Positions 1 through 10,975 of a stretch of 64,000 nucleotides of DNA are shown in pieces. Origin of the DNA: Megaleporinus macrocephalus (Eukaryota > Chordata > Actinopteri > Characiformes > Anostomidae); NCBI GenBank assembly GCA_021613375.1, contig CM038716.1:4363684-4427683 (forward strand). Direction: 5' to 3'. Within the stretch, counting starts at the first letter, position 1; every line of letters begins with the position of its first letter. The notes under the pieces were generated by a model that worked only from the letters and a program-made list of their open reading frames with translations, had not been told where the DNA came from and did no database searches. A program made the position numbers and the translations under genes.

Positions 1-317
1 CAGAAAACTAGAGTCGGGATAGGAGGAGAATATACAAAAAACCAAGATCTTTTTTCCTGAAAATCCCAAACATAGATAAGGTGTCAAAATCTATCTCAGT
101 TTGTTTGCATGCACAAGAGAAAAACAAAAATACTACACAATTTTACTACCAGTATCTTGTAGTGCTGCCCAGCTGCCCGACTTCAGAAAGACGGTGGACT
201 CTAACATTGGCCAGACATTGAGCCGACGCCAAAACCCAACGTTGGCTTGACGTCAATCTACAACAACAAACAAGAGGAGCTGGGGATTGAGGTACCAACC
301 CTGTGAGTAGTGGATAG

Positions 318-425
318 CCCTGCTCAAGTGGTAGAGCGAGTTGTCTACTACTCACAGAGGTGAGATTCTTGTCAATGACCTTAAGCAAGACACCCAAATG
401 GTCACCAACCCACTCCTCCTACCTA
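318..425 (+). mobile_element. tRNA-derived SINE fragment
   Basis: The stretch GCTCAAGTGGTAGAGCGAG near 332-350 has the layout of a tRNA D-arm and Pol III A box. It is followed by an anticodon-arm-like segment and a degenerate B box (about 361-372). Then comes AAGCAAGACACCCA (about 383-396), resembling the body of a common fish SINE that follows the tRNA-like head. The B box is too decayed to call a tRNA gene. Family assignment is from memory. Confidence 0.55.
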
Positions 426-435
426 ATACACCTAA

Positions 436-1140
436 TATAAGTTTATTTGTATAGCGCTTTTTACAATGAAGTTGTCACAAAGCAGCTTTACAGGAATTTA
501 AAAGCATCAAAACATGAAGTCACAACACTTCATTCACTGCCAGAGGCAAAGGTGGCAAGAACAACTCCCTCAACTGGAGGAAGAAACCTTGGGAGGAACC
601 AGACTCACAAGCAGAGACCCATCCTATTCTGGTCGAACAGTATTTACAGTTTATTAAACTGAAGCTGAGTCTGAAGGTAAAAGCTTTAGAAGCTGGTGCT
701 ACTTCTGGATGATACAGTGATGCAGTCAAGGATGGAGCAAATGGCATGAATGAAGAGGAGAGCTGGTTGGTGCTAGGTGACAGGGGGGCCTGGTGGTCAG
801 TCCTTCACAGTATTCTACCCTACAGGTGGGCGGTTATTACCTCAGAAAAAGAAAAACAAAGTTAGTTCTGGTTTAGGTTAGTACAGAGGAGGAGAAGTGT
901 TTCAGAGTGTAGTTGGTGACTCTGGCAGATCTGATTATAAACAGAATGAACTAAAAGAAGAGAAGCTGCACAGGTGCTAGGAGAGGAGAGCTGGTTAGTG
1001 CCAGATGACGAGGAGGTACTGATAGTCGGTCCTCCAACAGTACTAGGCAGGACAACTGGGTGGTTATTACCTCAGAAAGAAAAGAACCAAGGTTAGTTCC
1101 GGTTTGGATTATTTTAGAGGATAAGAAGCCTAGCTCAGTC
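436..1140. repeat. Dispersed fish repeat with internal direct duplication
   Basis: It starts with the TTTATTTGTATAGCGC motif that recurs in many fish dispersed repeats. Inside, about 760-880 and 985-1105 are diverged direct copies of each other: both contain GAGAGCTGGTT early and GGTTATTACCTCAGAAA late. Short ORFs here look like chance. I do not know the family name. Confidence 0.5.
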
Positions 1141-1259
1141 ACCAAAAACTAAACTAAACAAGTCTGTTTTCAGTCTGCACTTAAATATAGAGACTGTGTC
1201 AGAGTCCCGAACATTAACTGAGAAATTATTTTATATAAATATATTATATTTTTATTATA

Positions 1260-2278
1260 TTCGTCGACTACGAGAAGGCCTTCGACAGCGTGGAGATAAA
1301 CGCAGTTCTCCGATCCCACAAGGAGCAAGGAGTTGCGGCGCAGTATGTGGACCTCCTCAGGGAGGCAAACTCCGGATGCACCACCGACGTGGCTCTGTTG
1401 TCGCCGCCAGTGTGGATCCCGGTCGAGAAGGGCGTCAAGCAGCGAGACACCATCTCTCCCAAGCTTTTCACGGTCTGTCTCGACATGGTCATCAGAGACA
1501 TCGACTGGAACGGAGGGGTGAGGATCAACGGCGAGCTGCTGACCCACCTCAGGTTCGCGGACGACATAGCACTCATCGCAGAGACCACCGGCCAGCTACA
1601 GAGCATGCTGAGCGAGCTCAACACCAGAAGCTCTGCGGTCGGCCTGAAGATCAACCGCGCGAAAACAAAGTTCATGCGGTCCGACTGCGTAGCGCCGGGT
1701 AACATCGTGGTTGGAGGCGATGAGATAGAGGAGGTGAAGGAGTACGTCTACCTGGGACAGGAGGTGAACATGGGACACGATATGGAGAAGGAAATCTCGC
1801 GGAGAATAAGAGCAGGATGGAGGGCGTTCAACTCGATCAAGGATGTGCTCAAGGGAAGACTGGACATGGCAACTTGCGCAGCCCTCTTCAACAGCACAGT
1901 CTTGCCCGCGATGCTATACGCAAGCGAGACTTGGGCCACGACGAAGAGGGAGGAGCAGCGGCTCGCAACGGCGCAGAGGGCCATGGAGCGGAACGTGCTG
2001 GGGGTGTCGCTGAGGGAGCACATCCGGAACGAGGAGATTCGGGCCAGGAGCGGAGTGAAGGACGTGATCGCGGAGTACAGAAGGAACAAGTTCCGGTGGG
2101 CAGGACCCGTGCAGTTGTCGAGTGGTATCCGCGCGAGTGGAAAAGACCACTCGGAAGGCCTCCAAGAAGATGGGAGGACGAGATCAAGATGCTGATGGGA
2201 CCAGTATGGACGAGAATGGCGAGATCGAGAAAGGAATGGAAGGAATGCTGTGACCAGCGGTGCCAACAAGGCACCTGA
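1260..2278 (+). pseudogene. RTE-type non-LTR retrotransposon reverse transcriptase, 5'-truncated and frameshifted
   Basis: The reading frame opens directly at the 5' junction with FVDYEKAFDSVE, the finger/palm start of the reverse transcriptase. It continues through DTISPKLFTV and the catalytic FADDIALIAET (about 1555-1587), then the thumb region (INRAKTKFM, YVYLGQEVNM). A C-terminal domain follows, ending RWAG near 2103. The frame then breaks. A second frame resumes at VVEWYPREWKRPLGRPPRRW (about 2116-2175) and runs to a stop at 2278. Full-length relatives have about a dozen residues between RWAG and VVEWYP, so a small out-of-frame deletion occurred. The usual QGDTISP reads QRDTISP. The endonuclease and N-terminal RT are absent, as expected for 5'-truncated insertion. 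Remembered relatives are RTE-clade proteins common in nematodes and other invertebrates. The RTE clade is likely and the exact family open. Confidence 0.85.
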
Positions 2279-2310
2279 CAGCCTGGTCGGTCAAGGGTCA
2301 AGGGTCATAT
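1260..2310 (+). mobile_element. RTE-like LINE insertion, 3' end with short GGGTCAA repeats
   Basis: The insertion is sharply more GC-rich than the AT-rich flanks: TATTATATTTTTATTATAT lies immediately 5'. After the stop, only about 30 bases follow before host-like sequence. They include GGTCAAGGGTCAAGGGTCAT, two and a half copies of a short motif. RTE elements typically have a very short 3' UTR ending in short tandem repeats. No convincing target-site duplication was found. Confidence 0.7.
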
Positions 2311-2327
2311 TATATTTTAGACAGATA

Positions 2328-2512
2328 TACTATCTGGACCAATGAAAATGGTCTAAAATAACTTGGATAACATTCTGGTTCCATTGACTTACATTAACAG
2401 TAAAATATGTTGTGGCCTCTACTTGCCATTTTGAAGATACTTGTTTCTTTTTGTTTCTTTTTTTCTACATCAAGTAAACACAGAGATACTTGTATTTCAT
2501 TGGAAAGGGATG
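2328..2512 (-). mobile_element. MITE fragment, family of 24881-25116
   Basis: GGACCAATGAAAATGG and ACATTCTGGTTCCATTGACT are the reverse of the internal motifs of the TA-flanked MITE at 24881-25116. A short forward tail with the TACTTGTATTTCATTGGA terminal motif follows, so the copy is rearranged. Confidence 0.6.
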
Positions 2513-3490
2513 ATGCATATATATATATATATTGGCTGCCCTACTTTCTTCCTGCAGCACACTACTCTTTGAGTTTTCAACTCATCCACACCCTTTTGTT
2601 GGTCTGACCACTGTCGTTGTTTTTTCTTCTTTATTAAATATCAAAATAAGAGGAGGGAATGCACATTTCTAATATTTATTGCATTCCAGAAGGGCTGAAA
2701 ATTAAGTGACACTGGGTTTAATGTGTCTGCACTAATTTTTTCGGTGGTTTTTAACCCCTTACAAACGAATGTATATCATATAATATGTTGATTACTCTGC
2801 AGTGCTAATTCACGTCAATGTAATCAGTTTCTACATTTTATAAATGCCCATATACTGTCATCAATATCAGATCTGGTTGATTTGAGCATGAAAATGATCA
2901 GCAACAATGGCGTTCAGCATAGATTCCTATTAAGGTGAATCTCTGATGCACAGTGGCTCAGCAGCCGTAACAATGTGTGACAATGTCTGAAACACTTGAA
3001 TATAGCTCTTTGTGTGTATTTTACTGTCTAGTGCTTTGGACAGCTCGGGCGGAAACATCATGTTTATATCCAAATAGCAATATGAAAGTGGAATTTTCAA
3101 ATAAAGAATAAGAAAATATTTGTTATAGCCTATTGTACCAGCAATGTTGTCTCGCCCACTCTGCCTGTAGATGAGTTGGACCACTCAGTAGCAACCAAAC
3201 ATTTATGTGCTTTGACAGCCACAAATATCTGTCTGGCCTGCTTCCCTCAGCACTCAACCTCAAGCCAGAAATACGTATATTACATGTATCTTTGCCATAA
3301 AAAAAAGATCTGGGCCTCATTTTATGGAAAATAATCATAATTTCAATCTCAATATTAGTCCGAAAAACAACAATTCGATATTTCGCCCAGATCATTCAAC
3401 CTGGTACTGAGACTTCTGCAGTCAGAGCTGTATGCCAGGGGTCTGAGGCACTTCCTTCATACTGGACATATAAAAATTCCATCTTTTATC
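2513..3490. other. No gene seen
   Basis: AT-rich single-copy-looking DNA with a short (AT)n run at about 2517-2532. The ORFs are short, lack recognisable domains and look random. Confidence 0.5.
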
Positions 3491-4060
3491 TTTTAGGTTA
3501 CAAACATATCTCTTTTTACGATCACACGGATGGAGCATTTCATCATGCGTACACCTCTGCATGTAGCAGGAGCTCTTATTTCAATATGTCAGCTCCTACT
3601 GGCTGGGGACTTGCCCCTTCATATTTAATAATTCAAACGTGTCACACAGCCATTGAAAAGGAGCCCACCTCCCTCACATCAGACGAGCAGGGTGGGCTGG
3701 TGGCATACTTGGCCCGTTCCATCGGAGAAAGCCGCTCTCTTTAAAATATTTAAATGACTAGGCAATAAGCTGCCTTGTTCATTCAATCATGACCAGCTTA
3801 TTTCCTGCTCAAATGGCTCTATTCCTCAGACGAGCCCGCGCTGACCACGCCGTGCACCAGAGTGGGCGCTGTGACATGATCCTGGCTGTAAAATCTCACT
3901 ACAGGGTGAGGCGAGGTCCAACTGGCCACTGCACAAATTTTCCATATGGAAGCCCACCAAAACAGGGCGCAAGCTGTCACCATCCCAGCAGTAGAAGGTT
4001 TGTGCGAGCTAGCCTTGGGCCATCGCTGGTGTAAGGTAAAGAAATAGCTTCCATAAGAAC
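3490..4060. promoter_or_regulatory. Possible conserved non-coding block
   Basis: Repeat-free stretch with balanced composition and AT-rich factor-like motifs, such as TTTAAAATATTTAAATGA near 3740 and TTCATTCAATCATGACC near 3778. It has no coherent ORF with a known domain. This is the look of a vertebrate conserved non-coding element, but it is inference from texture only. Confidence 0.25.
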
Positions 4061-5480
4061 AGGCTCACCAGCGTGACTCACACTAGACATCCAGTGAACA
4101 TACCGCACATGCAACTGTTCCTCCTACTGGGATGGAGACGGTGGGGGGATAGAAAGCTGTGAACTCAAGTGGAACACATGCTGCTGATGGATTAATAATC
4201 TTAACCAACATAAGCCTCGAATATGAACACAGCCTATAAGAGCGAATGCATATTACCACTGCTATTCGCTGAGACCGGCCCTAGCAACAGAGCTGTCCTC
4301 GATCGCAATCAGGGTATAGATTTCCCAATGGATAGATGCCTCTTCGGCTCTAATTGTGTGAGTCTAAGTCCAATTATGTGCGAGTCTAAAGGCCAGTATG
4401 GCTGGAATGACCACTTCACAGTAGATGGTACCCCCTTCGCCCCAACAGCACTGTTGCAACCAATTGCACATCACATGTTTTATAAAGCCAATACACAGCC
4501 AAGCAGGAAGGAACTATTATTACTAATTATTATGAACTGACATGCCGACTTAGATCACAAGGTTCTGGCTCACTGGTAGCACCTAGAATGATTAAAGTTA
4601 CATCAGGGGGTACATCAGCCTTTTCATACAGCTTTGGAATAACCCTTATTTTCAAGTCTGGGCCAAAAACCTACTTGTTTGGTAGTTGCAGATCTGGGGT
4701 CACTGATAGAAACTATTATGGTGAACTGAGAATGCTGGTCCTGTTGTCCTGCTGCTGTCACGCACTCACTCAAGTTTGTTGACGGTAGTGTACAGGGGCG
4801 CTGTCGTTTTACCTTCTGGCTCTTCCTTTCAGTTTATGGTGTAATAGCCAGGTCTGCCGAAGTCACAGCTGCACCCTATAAAAGCTATCGCGCAAGTCCT
4901 GCCAGGAAGACTCCAATGCTATGTCAACCTTTCATTCATTACTCTAACCTATCGCAGTCCACCACCTGTCTTTCAAAGGATTCAACTCACGTTCCCACTC
5001 TACAGCTTTCAAGCACTGACGTTTCAACATGCTCCCTCCTCCTCCTCACCACTACCAGTTTGGTCCCAGTCCTGCTGTCCGGGGCGTTGGCTTCGCCCCT
5101 GCTGTCCATATCCAGCAGAATCTGGGCCTCGGACTGGGCCTATGCCAACGACTCTTTCTTTAGGTCATACAATGACTAACCTTCAAATTGGACACCTTAA
5201 ACCTTATTAAGCATCCCTTTACTCGTTGAGTCTTTCTAGCAGAAATAGTGTTCTCAGTCTCAGCTCTCAGGTGGTTAGCCAAGTGACCCCAGTCCACAGC
5301 CTAGAGGGCAGTGGTGTAACCTACTACACTATACCAATCGCTATGCACCATCCATGAAGGCTCTTTCACTGATGTTTTTAATGCAGATTCAGCAGGAAGG
5401 AAACTTACACTGTAGATTAAATGATGGAAGCATCTGGGAGCAACAACTGGTCAGCCGTGAAAGGGTGGCAGTCTGGCACT
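4061..5480. other. No gene seen
   Basis: Single-copy-looking sequence. ORFs of 60-105 codons occur but have no recognisable motif, no splice context and no clear codon bias. Confidence 0.45.
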
Positions 5481-5486
5481 GATGGA

Positions 5487-5725
5487 CGATTCCCGGGTTT
5501 GGCAGACATCCAGTGAACATAGCTTTGTCGGCAGTAGTTTGGGGAAGGCTGTCCGCTGTTCCAGCATGGCTGTGTCCCTGTGCACAAAGCGAGTTCCTTA
5601 AAGACCTGGTTTAATGAATTTGGTGTGGGGGAACTCTAGTGGGCAGCAAGGATTCCAATATCAGTGCCTGACCTCACAAATGCTCTCTTGACTGAATGAA
5701 CACTAATTCCCACAGACATACTACA
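5487..5725 (+). pseudogene. Tc1-like transposase fragment
   Basis: Pieces of a Tc1 transposase gene are in order but heavily deleted. CGGGTTTGGCAGACATCCAG matches the region before the second catalytic residue. TTCCAGCATGGCTGTG (about 5556-5571) encodes FQHGC, where the catalytic Asp is replaced by Gly. Then come a VHKAS-like stretch and GTGCCTGACCTCACAAATGC near the C-terminus. It is the same broad family as 48812-49916. Not functional. Confidence 0.6.
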
Positions 5726-5756
5726 AAAACATATATATGCACAATATATACCCAGT

Positions 5757-6048
5757 ATTATTTACAGTTCTCATCTAATACCTGCTTTGTCTGCTCAGTA
5801 CTTCATTAAGCTAAATCAAGATTGCTGCTGAAGGAACTGAATACATTCATACAATGTCTGGGGCGTCCAGGAGAAATCTGGAACTACACTTTGTTCTTCA
5901 AACTGGAGCTCAAGATATGATCTACTTCTTTCACAATAAGATATTCATGTTACTTTGTATTGTATTTACGATTATTTACATCTGTTCTAATCATATCTGC
6001 TATTCGTATTACTAAATGAGCTCAGGTGCTTTTGCACAGTAGTGTATA
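5757..6048. mobile_element. Mariner/Tc1-type MITE, inverted relative of 63190-63540
   Basis: The block from ACAGTTCTCATCTAATACC (about 5765) to CTGGAGCTCAAGATATGATC (about 5922) is repeated in reverse complement near 63370-63530 with high identity. The right edge GCTTTTGCACAGTAGTGTA resembles the terminal repeats of fish Tc1-type MITEs. No ORF. Confidence 0.6.
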
Positions 6049-6049
6049 A

Positions 6050-6238
6050 ATGTTGGTTTTATCAGTGGCCACTTCATTAAGTTCATTAGGTACCTCCTTG
6101 TATCTACCCTCACTGTTTTATTTTATCAGCTCCACTTACCACATAAGTGCACTTAGTATTTCTACAATTTCAGACTGTAGTCCATCTGCTTCTCTGCATG
6201 CTTTGTTAACCTTGTTCTTTAGACTGAGCTCAGTTTAA
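6050..6238. mobile_element. Foldback-element arm fragment
   Basis: ACCTCCTTGTATCTACCCTC, TTATCAGCTCCACTTACC and GACTGTAGTCCATCTG match, in order, the left arm of the foldback element at 26372-26590. Only this arm is present. Confidence 0.65.
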
Positions 6239-6363
6239 TTCTGCATGTAAACACAGTCACTAAAGTAGCTTTTTATCATCTGAGAAACATCACCAACAGT
6301 CTGCCTCTTCTATCATACAATGATAGAAACTCTTTCATGCGTTTGTTACAAGCAGATTTAGAC

Positions 6364-8452
6364 TGGTCAGAGTTGATCACTGTAATGGTGAGTGTTGATC
6401 ACTGTAATGACCAGAGTTGATCACTTTAATGGTCAGAGTTGATCACTGTAATGACCAGAGTTGATCACTGTAATGACCAGAGTTGATCACTGTAATGACC
6501 AGAGTTGTTCACTGTAATTGTCAGAGTTGTTCACTGTAATGACCAGAGTTGATCTCTGTTATGGTCAGAGTTGATCTCTGTTATGGTCAGAGTTGATCTC
6601 TGTTATGGTCAGAGTTGATCACTGTAATGGTCATAGTTGATCACTGTAATGAACATAGTTGATCACTGTAATGGTCAGAGTTGATCACTGTAATGGCCAG
6701 AGTTGATCACTGTAATGGCGAGAGTTGTTCACTGTAATTGTCAGAGTTGTTTACTGTAATGAGCAGAATTGTTCACTGTAATGACCAGAGTTGATCTCTG
6801 TTATGGTCAGAGTTGATCACTGTAATGGTCAGAGTTGATCACTGTAATGGTCATAGTTGATCACTGTAATGAACATAGTTGATGCTGTAATGATCGGAGT
6901 TGATCACTGTAATGATCAGAGCTGGACACTGTAATGGTCAGAGTTGATCAGTGTAATGGTCAGGGTTGATCACTTTAATGGCCAGAGTTGATCACTGTAA
7001 TGGCCAGAGTTGATCACTGTAATGGTCAGAGTTGATCACTGTAATGGTCAGAGTTGATCACTGTAATGGCCAGAGTTGATCACTGTAATGGTCAGAGTTG
7101 ATCACTGTAATGGTCAGAGTTGATCAGTGTAATAGTCAGGGTTGATCTCTGTAATGGTCAGAGTTGATCACTGTAATGGCCAGAGTTGATCACTGTAATG
7201 GTCAGAGTTGATCACTGTAATGGTCAGAGTTGATCAGTGTAATAGTCAGGGTTGATCACTGTAATGGCCAGAGTTGATCACTGTAATGGCCAGAGTTGAT
7301 CACTGTGATGGTCAGAGTTGATCAGTGTAATAGTCAGGGTTGATCGCTGTAATGACCAGAGTTGATCACTGTAAAGGTCAGAGCTGATCACTGTAATGGT
7401 CAGAGTTGATCAGTGTAATAGTCAGGATTGATCGCTGTAATGACCAGAGTTGATCACTGTAATGACCAGAGTTGATCAGTGTAATAGTCAGGATTGATCG
7501 CTGTAATAACCAGAGTTGATCACTGTAATGACCAGAGTTGATCTCTGTTATGGTCATAGTTGATCACTGTAATGGTCAGAGTTGATCACTGTAATGGTCA
7601 GAGTTGATCACTGTAATGAACATAATTGATGCTGTAATGATCAGAGTTGTTTGCTGTAATGGTCAGAGTTGATCACTGTAATGCTCAGAGTTAATCACTG
7701 TAATGCTCAGAGTTGATCACTGTAATGCTCAGAGTTGATCAGTGTAATAGTCAGGGTTGATCGCTGTAATGACCAGAGTTGATCACTGTAATGACCAGAG
7801 TTGATCTCTGTTATGGTCAGAGTTGATCACTGTAATGCTCAGAGTTGATCACTGTAATGGCCAGAGTTGATCACTGTAATGGTCAGAGTTGATCACTGTA
7901 ATGGTCAGAGTTGATCAGTGTAATAGTCAGGATTGATCGCTGTAATGACCAGAGTTGATCACTGTAATGGTCAGAGTTAATCACTGTAATGGCCAGAGTT
8001 GATCACTGTAATGGTCAGAGTTGATCAGTGTAATAGTCAGGGTTGATCGCTGTAATGACCAGAGTTGATCTCTGTTATGGTCAGAGTTGATCACTGTAAT
8101 GGTCAGAGTTGATCACTGTAATGGTCAGAGTTGATCACTGTAATGAACATAGTTGATGCTGTAATGGTCAGAGTTGATCACTGTAATGGTCAGAGCTGGA
8201 CACTGTAATGGTCAGAGTTGATCACTGTAATGGTCAGAGTTAACCACTGTGATGAACAGAGTTGTTTGCTGTAATGGTCAGAGTTGATCACTGTAATGGT
8301 CAGAGTTAATCACTGTAATGCTCAGAGTTGATCACTGTAATGCTCAGAGTTGATCACTGTAATGGTCAGAGTTAATCACTGTAATGCTCAGAGTTGATCA
8401 CTGTAATGCTCAGAGTTGATCACTGTAATGCTCAGAGTTGATCAGTGTAATG
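6364..8452. repeat. 22-bp minisatellite, about 95 units
   Basis: Consensus unit is GTCAGAGTTGATCACTGTAATG (written here as GTCAGAGTTGATCACTG followed by TAATG). Nearly every unit holds the palindrome TGATCA. Variants recur in blocks: AATAGTCAGGGTTGATCGCTG follows ATCAGTGT at least eight times, and a shorter unit ending GTTGATGCTGTAATG recurs near 6880, 7630 and 8155. Ordered variants indicate block-wise duplication. It is not CRISPR-like, since there are no unique spacers. Confidence 0.95.
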
Positions 8453-8968
8453 ATCTCTCGCTGGAGTTCCCAAGAAAACAACCCAACTTGTACAGGGCTC
8501 AGATCAGTCCTGTTTTAAAGATCTGTACTGACTACCTGTATCTTTTAAAATAGACTTTAAACTTCTGTACTCGTATATAAAGCTGTAAATAATCTAGAAC
8601 CTATTACATCACAGAACATCTTTCTGTTTATGTTCCAGCTGCTGATCTTTAGATCTTTAGATACCGACCTTCTGTAAAAATATCTTCCATAAAATACAGA
8701 AAACCTGGAGAGACTCTTTCAGTTCTTTTGCTTCTAAACTGTGGAACTCAAATTCCAATTTTCATCAGACAGTCAGGATCAGTGCTCACTTATAATAAAC
8801 AATTATGTCTCTCTTTTTTTTGGCATTTAATTATAACTTGACTTTTGTCTCTGGTTAATTAAGTTCATGTTGTTACTGTTGAAAACTGTCCGTAAAGCAC
8901 TTGGAGCTGCTGCTGGTATGAAAAGTACTCTATAAATGAAGATTACTATTACAACTATTATTTTTATT
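8453..8968. other. No gene seen
   Basis: AT-rich single-copy-looking sequence with no supported gene. It separates the minisatellite from a foldback fragment. Confidence 0.45.
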
Positions 8969-9060
8969 TAGTGATCAGGACCCCCACAGGACCACCACGG
9001 AGCAGATATTATATGGGATGTGGATCATTCTCAGCACTGCAGTGGGGGTGTATTTCAGTC
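8969..9060. mobile_element. Foldback-element fragment
   Basis: TCAGGACCCCCACAGGACC and GTGGATCATTCTCAGCACTG correspond to the inner left arm of the element at 26372-26590. The copy stops abruptly at the CACTGCAGTG palindrome. Confidence 0.65.
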
Positions 9061-9239
9061 ATGACATGTTTGGTGTCTGAAGGGTTTTGTTTTTTTTTTA
9101 GTTTTGTACTGGAGCCAGAACAAGCAAAAGAAGCAGACCTGCCGACAAGCACTGTCGAATTTTGTGAAGTGATGCGCTGTTCTCTACAAAACTCCCCAAA
9201 GAAACAGACAGAATTCCGGCTGCTGCTGCTCTTCTAGCC

Positions 9240-10120
9240 GTTTTGTCTCTTCAAGACACTTTTGTCCATGTATACAATACAGCAACACACGGTATCGCCC
9301 AATGATATTACATGAGCAAGTCTAACTGAGGCCACATACCTGAAACTGTTTGCTCTTGAATATTTCATTCAGTCTTATGAATGAGGTCTATGTGGGTATC
9401 AAGCCGCTTTTGACAGTGTCGTCTACGCGCATGGACAGACGAAGACCTCTCCTTCTGAGTGCTGCAATAGCCCCATCACAAAACCCAGAGGACTGAGGAC
9501 TTAATGGAGGAGCTGCATTTGGTAGACGTACATCAGAGATGATCTGTGAGGGGGTGGGGAGACACCAAACTAAAATCTATTGCCTTCAGCGCTCATCCAG
9601 ACGTCGTGCATGCCTGCCAGGTCTGCTCCCTCATAAACAAGATACATTAGAAGACACCCTGCCTCGCAGATGTTGCAGGAGTGCCATCTGGTAATGCAAG
9701 AGCCCTGCTGCGCTCCATGCGACAGATCTGCACTACAAGGTATATATGACATTTAATACAGGAGGTTGCGCTGTTTTGCCGCGTGAAATAGTGAAGCGTT
9801 TATGTGCCTGCACTGTTTCTCCAGCGGTTAGTGTGCTTGTAATATTTATTAAAAACCCAGGGAACCTGAATCTGTGTTTTCTTTCTAATTAGGTTAATCT
9901 TCCTCTTGCAGGCAAACAGTAAACATGTACTAAACCCACCGTCTGAATGATGTTGCAACCATATTTCTGTCCTCTCAGTGTAAACTGGGCAGTCTCGATC
10001 TGGGAAGTCTCTCTGGGAAAGCTCCAGCCAGTATCAGATCACTACTCAGCCCCCAATTCAAAGGTAGCCTGTCACCGGTAACCTAACCATGCTGGGGCTC
10101 CACCTTAGCTGCTGGTGACT
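9240..10120. other. Single-copy-looking stretch, no gene recognised
   Basis: Contains a moderately GC-rich, repeat-free part at 9360-9760. Neither strand gives a recognisable protein. A conserved non-coding element is possible but unsupported. Confidence 0.35.
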
Positions 10121-10127
10121 GACCTGA

Positions 10128-10226
10128 ACTGGATGAATGGCCAACCCTCCAACTGTGTGAACCGAATGAATGGCCAACCCTCCAACTGTGTAAACTGGAT
10201 GAATGGCCAACCCTCCAACTGTGTGA
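10128..10226. repeat. Three tandem copies of a 33-bp unit
   Basis: GAATGGCCAACCCTCCAACT recurs three times at 33-base spacing, with a few substitutions between copies. The 33-bp period keeps a reading frame, but the predicted peptides (MNGQPSNCVN repeats) have no known match. Confidence 0.85.
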
Positions 10227-10317
10227 TTGCTTTTCCTGGTGCGTGTGAGCGTGTGATGGTCGCCTGCCCCTCACACTACCCTCAATACTGGAGCTGCGTA
10301 CCATCAAGAACCTGGTG

Positions 10318-10560
10318 ATATGTTACATGCCATGATACAAAGGTTAGGATTCCATATATTGCGATACTGTTAGCAAGTTTCTAAGTTTAAGAAATCTTTA
10401 TAGTTTAAAAAACACACCACTAGAAGCATAGGCTTGCTAATAAACATTAATGGAACACCCTTACACTGCTTGTTTATGTTGGAGTGGAAGCGTCTAATGG
10501 TGAAAAACACTGCCATCTAGCAGTACCTAGCTGGAAACACACTGTGGTGGTCATTACAAT
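10318..10560. mobile_element. hAT-type element fragment, family of 25475-25843
   Basis: Shares ATATTGCGATACTGTTAGC, AAACACACCACTA, CTTGTTTATGTTGGAGTGGA and ACACTGCCATCTAGC with the element at 25475-25843, in the same order. Both ends are decayed. Confidence 0.6.
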
Positions 10561-10739
10561 ATTTTACTCTGAGTTTCCTTGGACTTTAAAAGGTAAACTG
10601 GTGTGGGCTTGGGGTGGGAAATCATAACTGACCACTCTGTACTGTCTTCTTTTAGTGTAGGCCTGTGAGTATCAGTTGGGGTTCTAGGGTTGGGTCACGC
10701 TATCAAGGTTCTGTGAGTTAGCCAACATCTCCATTTTGG

Positions 10740-10975
10740 TTGATGTTTATTTTTATTTTTCTGCATCCTTTGAACACAGCAGCTGCCGTTTAAATGGTAA
10801 GATGAATGGTGTGATGAATGGACCAATGGAAATGCCCAGAAATCCAGAAAAAAATATGGCTCCATTGACGTACATTAAAAGTAAAGTAGGTTTTTGCCTT
10901 CTCCTGTAAAGTTACCATCTTAGAGATGCTTGTTCTTCTTTGGACAGCAACAATATCTTCTAAATTCACTTGCTA
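10740..10975 (-). mobile_element. MITE copy, family of 24881-25116
   Basis: Reverse-strand copy containing GGACCAATGGAAATG, CTCCATTGACGTACATTAAA and CTCCTGTAAAGTTACCATC. It ends at TTTGGACAGCAACAATAT, the family's terminal repeat. Confidence 0.7.

Noticed and set aside
332..372. Functional tRNA gene
   Set aside because: B box degenerate and no acceptor stem; fits a SINE head.
1268..1705. Reverse-strand ORFs opposite the reverse transcriptase
   Set aside because: Shadow frames of the GC-rich RT coding sequence.
6364..8452. CRISPR array
   Set aside because: Contiguous tandem units without unique spacers, in eukaryotic DNA.
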